The notes: generated by a model from the sequence alone, not told the origin. Positions 1 to 8,729 are shown, counted from the first letter of the stretch. The stretch: DNA of 64,000 bases from Bacteroides propionicigenes (GCF_018390535.1 NZ_JAHBBW010000005.1:1-64000); one strand, 5' to 3'. Numbers and translations: made by a program.

Positions 1-79
1 CCGGCACGCATCCGAAATAAGTGGGGCGGACCCTCCCCACGGGGGGAGAGGGCTATTTTCGTATTCGGAAGCGTACCTT

Positions 80-87
80 TACCTTTG
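80..87 (+). promoter_or_regulatory. Putative -7 box for the VirE-like gene
   Basis: TACCTTTG matches the Bacteroides -7 consensus TAnnTTTG and lies 38 bases before the ATG at 126. The -33 region has only a T-rich stretch near 56-59. A GC-rich region with nested inverted repeats (GTGGGG 21-26 with CCCCAC 35-40; TCCGAA 11-16 with TTCGGA 64-69) lies just upstream. Confidence 0.35.
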
Positions 88-125
88 CCCCCGTCAATGA
101 AGACAAACTAAAAACAAACCGTTAA

Positions 126-2345
126 ATGAATAACATCAAGATTACCGCTTACCGCGGTTTCTCCGCCGTTTCCGGCGAAACAAACCTCACCACCGTGATA
201 ACCAATATCCGCAACGGCGCCTACTTCCACACCGTCCAAAAGGTGGAACAGCACCTCCGCCTGGGCGACCTTGCCAAAGCGAACGCCGTGAAGAAACAGC
301 TCCCTTTTTTCACGCTCACGGGAAATTACTCCTCGCTGCGGCAGGCGCACAGCCTGCTGCGCTACAACCCCGTCATCACCATAGACGTGGACGGCCTGGC
401 GGACGACCGGGTGGATGCTGTCCGCCGGTTGCTCGAGGCTGACGCGGACGTGGTGGCGTGCTTCCTCACGCCCAAGCGCCACGGTTTCAAGATATTCCTG
501 TACCTGCGTACGGAGTATGCCCGTCGCCTGCGCAAGACGACTTTCTCCGTACCCGTCATCACGTACGCCGAACTGGAGAACCACCATGCGCTGATGTACG
601 AGTCGGCACGCCTGTACGTGGAGCGGCTCATCGGGCTGCCGGTGGATGTGAGCGGCAAGGACATCAGCCGCGGGTTCTTCGCCTCGTTTGATGCACAGGC
701 GTACCTGAACACCTCCCTGCTGGCGGAGATTGAGGAGGTGACCACACGCGTGACGGTGCCGGAGAAAGTCGCTAAGGCGGGAGAGAGGAGGAAGAAAGCG
801 GCGGCAGCGGAGCCGGCGGCAAAGATCCCGGCGGACGGCGGAACGCAGGAGCACAAGGCGCAGGAGGGCGACGAGCCCTCCCTGCCTCCCGACATCGCTC
901 CCTGGCATCTCATGGAATATAAAAAGGCGCTCAACACCACCCGCCGCACGGAGAACTTCCGCAAGGGCAACCGCGACAACTTCCTCTTCATACTGGGCAA
1001 CCGCTGCTTCCGCAAGGACATCCCCCAAGAGGTTGCCGCCGCCCTTGCCCGGCGGGACTTCCGGCAAGACGGTCTGGACGTGGATACCGCCATCGGCAAC
1101 GCCTACCTGTATGTGAGCAAGACCTGCGCCGCCGAGAAAGCGAAGGAGGAGAAAGTGCCCGCAGCGAGCCGCATCATGGACTTCCTTGCGCTGCGCTACC
1201 GTTTCCGCCGCAATACGGTGCTGGACCGTCTGGAGTTCTGCGAAACGGGAGACACCGGGCAGGAGGACGCCCGCACCGCGCCTTCCTCCTTCAGCCCCCT
1301 GCGCCTGAAAGACCTGAACTCCATCTACGTGGGCCTGCTGACTGAGGGCATCAACTGCTCGCTGAACACGCTGAGGGCCATTGTGGACTCGGACTACGCG
1401 CCTTTGTTCAATCCCTTCGAGGACTACCTGCTGAACCTCCCGGCATGGGACGGCGCCACGGACTACATCGGCGGACTGGCGGATACGGTGCAGACGGCGG
1501 ACAGGGAGTTTTGGCGCGAGAGTTTCCGCCGCTGGCTGGTAGGCTCTGTGGCGTGTGCGCTGGACGGGAAGAAAGTGAACCAGCTTGTGCTGATACTCTT
1601 CGGCGGCCAGGGCAAGGGCAAGAGCACGTGGATAAGCCGGCTGCTGCCGCCCGAATGGAGCGAGTACTACCATACGGGCATGATTTCTCCGGACAGCAAG
1701 GACGACATGCTGCTGCTCTCCACCCGCTACCTCATCAACATGGAGGAGTTTCAGGGCGTGAGGCCTTCGGACCTCGCGGGGCTGAAGCGCATCATCACGC
1801 AGGAGAGCGTGACGCTACGCAAGGTGTACGATACGCAGGCCTTCTGTTTTGCGCGCCACGCCTCGTTCATAGCCAGCACGAACAAGCGCCAGTGCCTGCA
1901 GGACATTGACGGCAACCGCCGTTTCCTCCCCTCGGAGGTGCTTTCTGTGGACTACGGGCGTCCCGTGAACTATCAGGGTGTCTACTCTCAGGCGATGTCA
2001 CTGCTGGACAGCGGCTTCCGCTATTGGTACGAGGGCGACGAGATAGACTGCCTGAACACGCATAACGAACGCCACCGCATGAAGGACCCGGTGGAGGAGA
2101 ACCTGTTCATCTTCTTCCGCCGCCCCCTTCCGGAGGACTTGTCGGTGCAGTGGATGCCTGCCTCCGCCATCCTCACTCACCTCACCATTTACGGCAAGGT
2201 GCAGGTGAACCGGCAGACGCAACAGGAATTGGTGCAGGCGCTCGAGAAGTATGAGTTCGAGACGCGCACCAACAATCAGGGCAGTACGGAGTATGGGGTG
2301 GTGAAGTACCGGTCGGACGAGGTGGAACGGAACTTCAGGCAATAG
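126..2345 (+). CDS. VirE/VapE-family primase-helicase-like protein
   Basis: This 739-residue protein has the two-part layout of Bacteroides VirE proteins. An N-terminal BT4734-like domain (about 40-190) carries a primase-like acidic pair, D87 and D89 in IDVDG. A C-terminal VirE ATPase domain (about 410-640) has the P-loop GGQGKGKST at 493-501. By family analogy it should act in the cytoplasm as a replication primase-helicase or AAA ATPase of a mobile element; its real substrate is unknown. It is much richer in GC than genes such as the GH3 at 10 kb, which fits foreign origin. It converges on the DUF4248 gene across a palindromic repeat, and no integrase or partner gene follows. The family assignment is good; the function is inferred. 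Confidence 0.8.
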   Translation: MNNIKITAYRGFSAVSGETNLTTVITNIRNGAYFHTVQKVEQHLRLGDLAKANAVKKQLPFFTLTGNYSSLRQAHSLLRYNPVITIDVDGLADDRVDAVRRLLEADADVVACFLTPKRHGFKIFLYLRTEYARRLRKTTFSVPVITYAELENHHALMYESARLYVERLIGLPVDVSGKDISRGFFASFDAQAYLNTSLLAEIEEVTTRVTVPEKVAKAGERRKKAAAAEPAAKIPADGGTQEHKAQEGDEPSLPPDIAPWHLMEYKKALNTTRRTENFRKGNRDNFLFILGNRCFRKDIPQEVAAALARRDFRQDGLDVDTAIGNAYLYVSKTCAAEKAKEEKVPAASRIMDFLALRYRFRRNTVLDRLEFCETGDTGQEDARTAPSSFSPLRLKDLNSIYVGLLTEGINCSLNTLRAIVDSDYAPLFNPFEDYLLNLPAWDGATDYIGGLADTVQTADREFWRESFRRWLVGSVACALDGKKVNQLVLILFGGQGKGKSTWISRLLPPEWSEYYHTGMISPDSKDDMLLLSTRYLINMEEFQGVRPSDLAGLKRIITQESVTLRKVYDTQAFCFARHASFIASTNKRQCLQDIDGNRRFLPSEVLSVDYGRPVNYQGVYSQAMSLLDSGFRYWYEGDEIDCLNTHNERHRMKDPVEENLFIFFRRPLPEDLSVQWMPASAILTHLTIYGKVQVNRQTQQELVQALEKYEFETRTNNQGSTEYGVVKYRSDEVERNFRQ

Positions 2346-2450
2346 GTGTACATCAAAAAAAGTTTTGCCTGTGGTGCAAAGTCCGTTTGATGTATATCAA
2401 ATGGGATTTGCAAGACAGGCAATTGTAGTTTATGCAGATTTTGGGGATGT

Positions 2451-2586
2451 CTGTCATTCAGAGAGTATCCTGTCATTCAGAGCGAAGCGAAGAATCTACT
2501 TTCTCTTATAATACAGGGAAGAGATTCTTCGCTTCGCTCTGAATGACAGGATACTCTCTGAATGACAGACACTCTCTGAATGACAG
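2451..2586. repeat. Long palindromic repeat (GTCATTCAGAGCG family), copy 1
   Basis: A perfect 47-bp inverted repeat (2451-2497 with 2522-2568) flanks a 24-bp centre. Each arm is built from two units starting with CTGTCATTCAGAG, the inner one continuing as CGAAGCGAAGAATCT. A further partial unit ends at 2586. The element sits between the convergent VirE and DUF4248 genes, so it may act as a bidirectional terminator as well as a repeat. A second family copy is at 48529-48614. A separate small inverted repeat, TACATCAAA (2349-2357) with TTTGATGTA (2386-2394), precedes it. Confidence 0.9.
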
Positions 2587-2592
2587 ATAGTT

Positions 2593-2829
2593 TTACGGCT
2601 CTCCGAGCGTCTCCACAATCATCCTCACCTGCCTCCTCGTATAGTGGTGGTCTCCGGGGCCTTCTCCCGCACTGTACATGGCGTTGTACAGTGCGGGGTT
2701 TCTCTTTATCCAATAGCGCATCTTGCGCATGGCGGGCACGAGCGGCATATCGGGATTGTACAGGTGTGCTAACTCCGCTTTCCGGTAGGAACGGATAATG
2801 AACGGCTCTTCAATGCAATGGTTTTCCAT
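2593..2829 (-). CDS. DUF4248-family small protein
   Basis: This 78-residue basic protein contains YRKAELAHLY near residue 15 and a central RYWIKRNPAL segment. That matches my recollection of the Bacteroides DUF4248 family, usually found beside VirE-type and HU-like genes. There is no signal peptide or membrane segment, and the fold looks small and helical. The biochemical role is unknown. A TATATTTG box at 2888-2895 would give a leader of about 50 nt. The gene converges on the VirE-like gene, and the HU-like gene usually found nearby seems to be only a remnant here. Confidence 0.65.
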   Translation of the reverse strand: MENHCIEEPFIIRSYRKAELAHLYNPDMPLVPAMRKMRYWIKRNPALYNAMYSAGEGPGDHHYTRRQVRMIVETLGEP

Positions 2830-2887
2830 CTTCTTTTTTTGTTTTAAGTGGTTGATAATAGCTGTTTTTACTCTCTTAAATGTAGCT

Positions 2888-2895
2888 CAAATATA
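2888..2895 (-). promoter_or_regulatory. Putative -7 box for the DUF4248 gene
   Basis: Read on the minus strand this is TATATTTG, a full match to TAnnTTTG, placed about 58 bases before the ATG at 2829. No convincing -33 TTTG was found at the expected distance. Confidence 0.45.
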
Positions 2896-2922
2896 CGGAA
2901 AAATCATGGATTACGGAAGTAA

Positions 2923-3105
2923 AAAGCGTATTATAATCGGTTGAAATTCAATGAAATCGTAAAGCCGAACCTTACTTCCACGCGTGCCGGGGAGAAGATT
3001 GAATTTCTCGATGTGCAGGCAGCGATAGACGGTGAAAACTCCGGTGGCGGCGGCAATGGTAGCGGGATTCCCGACGAGGGGGATAAGGACAATCCGCTCG
3101 GATAG
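2923..3105 (+). pseudogene. C-terminal coding remnant, possibly of an HU-like protein
   Basis: An open stretch without a start codon begins after an in-frame TAA at 2920. It reads KFNEIVKPNLTSTRAGEKI, then a segment ending EFLDVQAAIDG, and finishes with a Gly/Asn/Asp-rich tail and DNPLG before TAG at 3103. The ordered part and low-complexity acidic tail resemble the C-termini of Bacteroides HU/IHF-like proteins, and the VirE-DUF4248 neighbourhood usually carries such a gene. The N-terminal DNA-binding part is absent. The coding character is reasonably clear to me; the family is a guess from context. Confidence 0.35.
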
Positions 3106-3113
3106 TAAATTTG
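3106..3113 (+). promoter_or_regulatory. Putative -7 box for gnd-zwf-pgl
   Basis: TAAATTTG fits TAnnTTTG and starts immediately after the stop codon of the upstream remnant. It would give a leader of about 75 nt before the gnd ATG. That leader contains a 22-codon ORF (3140-3208) overlapping the gnd start in another frame. Confidence 0.4.
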
Positions 3114-3195
3114 TAATATGGAATAATTTCAAACTTGACATGAACAAACGGGCGTTACTTTTTGTTTCAACTATGAAGATAAAATTTACAAGTAT

Positions 3196-4671
3196 ATGGA
3201 GACTTTAAATAAAACTGACATTGGACTAATAGGTCTTGCCGTAATGGGAGAGAATCTCGCACTGAATATGGCAGACAAGGGCTGGCAAGTTTCGGTTTAT
3301 AACCGTACGGTTCCGGGGATTGAAGAAGGCGTGGTGGAACGTTTCATAAACGGGCGCGCACGGGGTAAAAATATTAGAGGTTATACGGATATGGCACGCT
3401 TTGTGGAATCTGTTGCCACTCCACGCAAAATAATGATGATGGTTCGTGCAGGCAGTGCCGTGGACGAACTGATGGAACAACTCTTTCCGCTGCTGTCGCC
3501 GGGAGATATACTGATAGACGGCGGCAACTCCAACTACGAAGATACCAACCGCCGCGTGGCGCTGGCGGAGGAGAAAGGTTTCCGCTTTGTAGGCGCAGGC
3601 GTTTCGGGCGGTGAAGAGGGTGCGCTGAACGGCGCTTCCATCATGCCGGGCGGCTCGGTGAGCGCATGGGAGGATGTGAAACCCGTCTTGCAGAGCATCG
3701 CCGCCAAAGCATCCGACGGCACGCCCTGCTGCCAGTGGGTGGGACCTGCGGGCTCCGGTCACTTTGTCAAGATGATTCATAACGGAATAGAATACGGCGA
3801 TATGCAGCTTATCTCCGAAGCCTACTGGGTGATGAAGAACCTGCTGAAGCTGGATAACGAGGAGATGTCCTCCGTCTTTTCCCATTGGAACGAAGGCAAG
3901 CTGCGCAGCTATCTTGTTGAGATTACCGCCCGCATCCTGCAACATAAGGATAAGTCCGGCGGCTATCTGATAGACAAGATTCTGGACGCCGCCGGGCAAA
4001 AAGGAACCGGCAAATGGTCGGTAATCAATGCGATGGAACTGGGCATGCCGTTGGGACTGATTGCCACAGCGGTCTTTGAACGAAGCCTGTCGGCACAAAA
4101 AGGCCTGCGCGAAGCGGCATCCAAGCATTTTGCGTGCCAACGCACGGATGTGGTGTACAACAAACCCGAAATGGTGAAGGACATTTACTCGGCGCTGTAT
4201 GCGTCCAAGCTGGTGTCCTATGCACAAGGTTTTGCCGTGCTGCAACGCGCTTCGGACGCTTTCGGGTGGAACCTCGACCTCGCCTCCATCGCCCGTATGT
4301 GGCGGGGCGGCTGCATCATCCGCAGCATCTTCCTGAACGACATTGCCGCCGCCTTTGAACAAAGCGAAAAACCGCGGCATCTCCTGCTCGCCCCTTACTT
4401 CAGCAATGAGATGAAACAGCTGCTTTCCGGCTGGAAGCACTTGGTGGCGCACGCCATGAAGGAGGAACTTCCGGTTCCCGCCTTCTCGTCGGCATTGAAC
4501 TATTTCTATTCACTCGTTTCAGCCAAGCTGCCTGCAAATATGATTCAAGCGCAGCGCGACTACTTCGGAGCGCATACCTTTGAACGTGTGGACGAGCTGA
4601 GAGGACAATTCTTCCATGAGAACTGGACGGGACACGGAGGAGATACGAAGTCGGGGACATATAATGTATAG
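3196..4671 (+). CDS. gnd: 6-phosphogluconate dehydrogenase, decarboxylating
   Basis: It oxidises 6-phosphogluconate to ribulose 5-phosphate, CO2 and reduced NADP in the cytoplasm. At 491 residues it has the normal family length. The N-terminal Rossmann motif GLIGLAVMGENLALNM (about 10-25) binds the cofactor. GGNSNYEDT and VKMIHNGIEYGDMQ are family signatures, the latter with the catalytic Lys. It is the first gene of gnd-zwf-pgl: zwf starts 24 bases downstream and pgl overlaps zwf. Together they form the whole oxidative pentose phosphate branch, in the reverse of pathway order. Confidence 0.97.
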   Translation: METLNKTDIGLIGLAVMGENLALNMADKGWQVSVYNRTVPGIEEGVVERFINGRARGKNIRGYTDMARFVESVATPRKIMMMVRAGSAVDELMEQLFPLLSPGDILIDGGNSNYEDTNRRVALAEEKGFRFVGAGVSGGEEGALNGASIMPGGSVSAWEDVKPVLQSIAAKASDGTPCCQWVGPAGSGHFVKMIHNGIEYGDMQLISEAYWVMKNLLKLDNEEMSSVFSHWNEGKLRSYLVEITARILQHKDKSGGYLIDKILDAAGQKGTGKWSVINAMELGMPLGLIATAVFERSLSAQKGLREAASKHFACQRTDVVYNKPEMVKDIYSALYASKLVSYAQGFAVLQRASDAFGWNLDLASIARMWRGGCIIRSIFLNDIAAAFEQSEKPRHLLLAPYFSNEMKQLLSGWKHLVAHAMKEELPVPAFSSALNYFYSLVSAKLPANMIQAQRDYFGAHTFERVDELRGQFFHENWTGHGGDTKSGTYNV

Positions 4672-4694
4672 AGTGGGGGAAAAACATAAAAACT

Positions 4695-6191
4695 ATGAAT
4701 AGATTTGTGATGATAATTTTCGGCGCTTCCGGAGACCTGACGAAGCGTAAATTGATGCCGGCGCTGTACACCTTGTACAAGGATAACCGCCTGCCGGAAG
4801 ATTTTTCTATTTTGGGTATCGGACGTACCGAGTATCAGGACGATACCTACCGTACTTACATCCGGACAGAGTTGGAACGTTTTGTTTCGGCAAAGGAACA
4901 TACTGCCGAACATATGGCGGGGTTCTGCAACCGGTTGCACTATCTTTCGCTGAATCCCGCCGAAGCCGCCGATTACGGCAAGCTGGACACCCGCCTGCAA
5001 GAACTGACGGGCGAACGGGAACCGGACGGAATGCTGTATTATCTGGCTACGCCGCCGTCCCTGTACGGCGTGATTCCCCTCCACCTCAAAGCCGCCCGGC
5101 TGAACCGGCCCCATACACGCATCATCGTGGAGAAGCCCTTCGGCTACGACCTTGAGTCGGCGCGCGAACTGAACCGTATCTATGCCTCGGCGTTCGAGGA
5201 ACATCAGATTTACCGCATAGACCACTTTCTGGGCAAGGAAACGGCACAGAATATCCTCGCTTTCCGCTTTGCCAACGGTATCTTCGAACCGCTTTGGAAC
5301 CGTAACTACATAGACTATGTGGAGATTACAGCGGTGGAGAATCTGGGCATCGAACAGCGGGGCGGCTTCTACGAAGGAACCGGAGCGTTGCGTGACATGG
5401 TGCAGAACCACCTCATCCAACTGGTGGCGCTCACAGCCATGGAGCCCCCCGCCGTATTCAACGCCGATAACTTCCGCAACGAAGTGGTGAAAGTGTACGA
5501 ATCTCTCTCGCCGCTGACCGAGGAAGACCTCAACGAGCATATCGTGAGAGGACAATACACGGCGTCAGCCACCAAACCCGGCTATCGCGAAGAGAAGAAT
5601 GTGGCCCCCGACTCACGCACCGAAACGTACATCGCCATGAAAATCGGCATCGAGAACTGGCGTTGGAGCGGCGTCCCCTTCTACATACGCACCGGAAAAC
5701 AGATGCCCACCAAAGTAACCGAAATCGTGGTGCACTTCCGCGAGACACCCCACCAGATGTTCCGTTGTGAAGGCGGTAACTGCCCGCGCGCCAACAAACT
5801 GATTCTGCGCCTGCAACCCAATGAGGGCATCGTGCTGAAGTTCGGCATGAAAGTGCCGGGCCCGGGGTTCGATGTGAAACAAGTGATGATGGACTTCAGC
5901 TATTCCGACTTGGGCGGCCTGCCCACCGGAGACGCGTATGCCCGCCTGATAGAAGACTGCATACTGGGAGACCAGACGCTCTTTACGCGCAGCGATGCCG
6001 TGGATGCGTCATGGCGTTTCTTCAACCCTGTGCTGAGATATTGGCAGGAACATCCTGACGCCCCGCTATACGGCTATCCTGTGGGAACATGGGGCCCTTT
6101 GGAGAGTGAAGCTATGATGAATGAGCATGGAGCCGAATGGACAAACCCATGCAAGAATTTGACCAATACCGATGAATACTGCGAATTATGA
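4695..6191 (+). CDS. zwf: Glucose-6-phosphate 1-dehydrogenase
   Basis: It oxidises glucose 6-phosphate to 6-phosphogluconolactone using NAD(P). The 498-residue protein opens with the dinucleotide-binding motif IFGASGDLTKRKLMPAL. It carries the substrate-binding signature RIDHFLGKE at 174-182 (H177, K181) and GGFYEGTGALRDMVQNH further on. It sits between gnd and pgl, and its stop overlaps the pgl start by four bases (ATGA), so translation is probably coupled. Length and motifs are complete. Confidence 0.97.
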   Translation: MNRFVMIIFGASGDLTKRKLMPALYTLYKDNRLPEDFSILGIGRTEYQDDTYRTYIRTELERFVSAKEHTAEHMAGFCNRLHYLSLNPAEAADYGKLDTRLQELTGEREPDGMLYYLATPPSLYGVIPLHLKAARLNRPHTRIIVEKPFGYDLESARELNRIYASAFEEHQIYRIDHFLGKETAQNILAFRFANGIFEPLWNRNYIDYVEITAVENLGIEQRGGFYEGTGALRDMVQNHLIQLVALTAMEPPAVFNADNFRNEVVKVYESLSPLTEEDLNEHIVRGQYTASATKPGYREEKNVAPDSRTETYIAMKIGIENWRWSGVPFYIRTGKQMPTKVTEIVVHFRETPHQMFRCEGGNCPRANKLILRLQPNEGIVLKFGMKVPGPGFDVKQVMMDFSYSDLGGLPTGDAYARLIEDCILGDQTLFTRSDAVDASWRFFNPVLRYWQEHPDAPLYGYPVGTWGPLESEAMMNEHGAEWTNPCKNLTNTDEYCEL

Positions 6192-6895
6192 AAAGTTATA
6201 TATATCCAGCTGCAACTACTACAGCGCGTGCTCTTATACGCTACATTATAGATATGATGAACCGTGAGCCGGAGAGAATCTTTTACATTGCTTTCAGTGG
6301 AGGGACGACCCCCTGCCTGATGTTTGACATTTGGGCGCATGAGTACCGCGAGGAAACCCCATGGATGCGAATGCGCATCTTCTGGGTGGATGAGCGTTGC
6401 GTACCCGTGCACGACTCGGACAGCAACTACGGCAATATGCTGCGCCTGCTGCTGCAGGAGGTGGGTATGCCGGACGAGTTCGTATTTCCCATCTGCGGAG
6501 CCTGCCGCCACCCGGAGAAAGAAGCGAAACGCTATTCGGACTTGGTGTTCAGCACCGTACCGCTGCGTCGGGGCTTCCCCTCCTTTGACATGGTGCTGCT
6601 GGGTGCAGGAGATGACGGACATACGTCTTCCATCTTCCCCGGACAGGAACACCTGCTCTCTTCCTTCCTGCCGTACGCGGAAAGCATAAATCCTTATAAC
6701 GGCCAACCGCGTATTGCCATGACAGGCTGCCTGCTCTTTGCCGCCAAGAAGATTGTATTCCTGATTACCGGCAAGAGCAAGGCAAAAGTAGTATATGACA
6801 TCCTGAAATCGGGCGACATCGGTCCCGCAGCCTATGTGGCGCATCACGCCGAAGACGTGGATGTATTTACGGACATAGAGGTAGAGTCCCGGTAA
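6188..6895 (+). CDS. pgl: 6-phosphogluconolactonase
   Basis: It hydrolyses 6-phosphogluconolactone to 6-phosphogluconate, the step between the two dehydrogenases encoded upstream. The 235-residue protein is of the DevB/SOL type, in the glucosamine-6-phosphate isomerase-like fold. FSGGTTPCLMF forms the N-terminal phosphate loop, FWVDERCVP the conserved WxDER segment, and LLGAGDDGHTSSIFP the catalytic loop. The ATG overlaps the zwf stop. It converges on the DUF2776-like gene with only four bases between the stop codons and no visible terminator. Confidence 0.95.
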   Translation: MKSYIYPAATTTARALIRYIIDMMNREPERIFYIAFSGGTTPCLMFDIWAHEYREETPWMRMRIFWVDERCVPVHDSDSNYGNMLRLLLQEVGMPDEFVFPICGACRHPEKEAKRYSDLVFSTVPLRRGFPSFDMVLLGAGDDGHTSSIFPGQEHLLSSFLPYAESINPYNGQPRIAMTGCLLFAAKKIVFLITGKSKAKVVYDILKSGDIGPAAYVAHHAEDVDVFTDIEVESR

Positions 6896-6899
6896 GCGG

Positions 6900-7946
6900 T
6901 CACCCTTTAGAGGTGCCGCTCTCCAGTATGCTTACTATGGAGAAGAGTGTGAAACAAATGCCGCCCAAGCCCGCCAGTACGCGTGCAGGCACGAAATAGA
7001 CATCGTGTATGCCCGCCGCTTCGAAAAGAAAGGCGGACAGAAACAGGCAGAGAAGCGCAGTGAATACAGGTATCAGCGGGATTCGGCTTGCCAGCTTGAA
7101 GGTGTTGCGCCAGATTGCCGCCAACAGTATGACTTTGCTCGAAATACTGTAACAGACCAATCCCAATCCTATCATTATATATCCTATGGAGGACCTTGCA
7201 GGATTGGGATTGGCCATTACCAGCAAGCCCCAAAAAATGCTCAGCGTTCCCGCCGCAAGCACCATCACAGGCCACCATTTGCGCTCGGTGTGCGAATAGC
7301 TGTTGCGTATCTGGCGTACGATGGTGGCGACCAGTGCCACGAGAGCGGTGCAAATGCAGGAAATTCCCGCCATGACGTGTCCGGCAACGTAGTAGGCATT
7401 GTGCACACCGCTCTGCGCAAGTAACCGGAAAGTCCATATCCAAGCGGCAAGCGCCAGTAGAGCCGCAACACCGATAAGGATGTTACCCTGCGTGGCGGTA
7501 AATGCCTGCGGGGGAGTATTGTGTCCCGTAGCATTGGAATTGGCGGGGATAAGGGTAAAACGGGTGGAGGAAGTGGCGGTAGTTGCCACGCAAGCGGTGA
7601 TGAAAGCCACGCCGCAAATGACGTGTCCGGCAACGAAACGGGCGGCAGTGGAAGTCTCGCCGATATATTCCCACCCGTAGATGAAGGTCAGCAAGGCAGC
7701 CAGATAACCCAAAACGGGCAGGGCGTATTTGGCAACCGTGCTGTAAGTGTGGATAATCTGCCGGATAATGGTTGCCGCCGTTGCAAACAAAGCAATGCAA
7801 ATCATTCCCAACGACATCACCACCGGGCCGGCTACATACTTGGCAGAGTCCGTCCCCATATCGAGCACGAAAGCCCCGTAGCCGAAACAAAACAAAGCCA
7901 TCAACAGAGGTATGGCACGAAAAAGAATACTGATTCCATAATTCAT
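6900..7946 (-). CDS. DUF2776-like multi-pass inner membrane protein
   Basis: A very hydrophobic 348-residue protein with about ten predicted membrane helices arranged as repeats. Segments such as YVAGPVVMSLGMICIALFA, FVAGHVICGVAFITA, YVAGHVMAGISCICTALVA and FVPARVLAGLGGICFTLFS recur at regular spacing. This suggests internal duplication of a two- or three-helix unit. I recall it as the DUF2776 family; no function is established that I can name. It is downstream of pdxH (99 bases) on the same strand and could be co-transcribed. Confidence 0.65.
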   Translation of the reverse strand: MNYGISILFRAIPLLMALFCFGYGAFVLDMGTDSAKYVAGPVVMSLGMICIALFATAATIIRQIIHTYSTVAKYALPVLGYLAALLTFIYGWEYIGETSTAARFVAGHVICGVAFITACVATTATSSTRFTLIPANSNATGHNTPPQAFTATQGNILIGVAALLALAAWIWTFRLLAQSGVHNAYYVAGHVMAGISCICTALVALVATIVRQIRNSYSHTERKWWPVMVLAAGTLSIFWGLLVMANPNPARSSIGYIMIGLGLVCYSISSKVILLAAIWRNTFKLASRIPLIPVFTALLCLFLSAFLFEAAGIHDVYFVPARVLAGLGGICFTLFSIVSILESGTSKG

Positions 7947-8045
7947 AACTATCTTCTTTTAAGTTTTCTCCCTCTAACAGTAGCATTCTGACTTTGTTTC
8001 TCCTTTTAAGTTTTATTTATAGGATATAATGCTTGGCAGGTTAAA

Positions 8046-8729
8046 TCAAGGCGCAAGACGTACGATTTCCCAACTTCCGGATTCCGGATGGGGAGAGGCG
8101 GCAGGGTGGGAGCGTTCTCCTTCCCGGAGAGTGTAGAGGAAACGGTCGTGCAGCCGGCTTTCCCTCCCCTGCCAGAACTCGAAACGGGTAGGGGTGACGG
8201 CGAAACCACCCCAGTTGCCGGGACGCTGTACGGTCTGTCCCGCCAGTTTAACGGCTTCCTTTACAAAGGCGCGGATAATCTCCCTGCGACTGTTGATGGC
8301 ATGACTCTGCGGAGACACCCTTGCGCCAATCTTACTCTTGTAGGGCCTGGTGGAGAAGTAGGCATCCGATTCCTGCGGGGAACATTTTACAGCTGTCCCC
8401 TCGATGTGTACCTGCCTCTCCAGCTTATGCCAGACGAAAGAGAGGGATATGCGGGGATTCGCCGCAAGCTGTTGCCCCTTGCGGCTTTCGTAGTTGGTAT
8501 AGAAAATGAACCTGCCGTTCTCCACACCTTTCAGCAATACGGTGCGGGTGGAGGGATGTCCGTCCGGAGAGACGGTGGCGACAATCATGGCGGTAGGCTC
8601 GTCTTCACCGCAATGCAGGGCATCATCGAGCCAACGGGCAAACTGCCCGAAGGGGGTTTCCGATACCGTATTCGGTGTCAGCTTACCTTTCTTGTATTCT
8701 TTTCGTATGTCCGAGAGTGGTGTGTCCAT
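8046..8729 (-). CDS. pdxH: Pyridoxamine 5'-phosphate oxidase
   Basis: This FMN enzyme oxidises pyridoxine or pyridoxamine 5'-phosphate to pyridoxal 5'-phosphate in the vitamin B6 salvage path. The 227-residue protein has the family N-terminus DIRKEYKKGKL, the FMN-binding segment STRTVLLKGVENGRFIFYTN, and a split-barrel core. The C-terminal signature RFEFWQGRESRLHDR includes the PLP-binding Arg/His residues. It lies 45 bases downstream of the DUF418 gene on the same strand. Confidence 0.95.
   Translation of the reverse strand: MDTPLSDIRKEYKKGKLTPNTVSETPFGQFARWLDDALHCGEDEPTAMIVATVSPDGHPSTRTVLLKGVENGRFIFYTNYESRKGQQLAANPRISLSFVWHKLERQVHIEGTAVKCSPQESDAYFSTRPYKSKIGARVSPQSHAINSRREIIRAFVKEAVKLAGQTVQRPGNWGGFAVTPTRFEFWQGRESRLHDRFLYTLREGERSHPAASPHPESGSWEIVRLAP

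Noticed and set aside
108..1673. 521-codon open frame antisense to the VirE-like gene
   Set aside because: It is a by-product of high GC in the VirE gene: His/Arg/Val-rich, no recognisable domain, and it mirrors the real frame.
2451..2586. Insertion sequence ends
   Set aside because: No transposase gene lies between or near the inverted repeats and the centre is only 24 bp.
2477..2829. Overlapping short reading frames across the palindromic repeat near 2.5 kb
   Set aside because: Those covering 2477-2580 are translations of the inverted repeat itself; only the DUF4248 frame has protein-like composition and a promoter.
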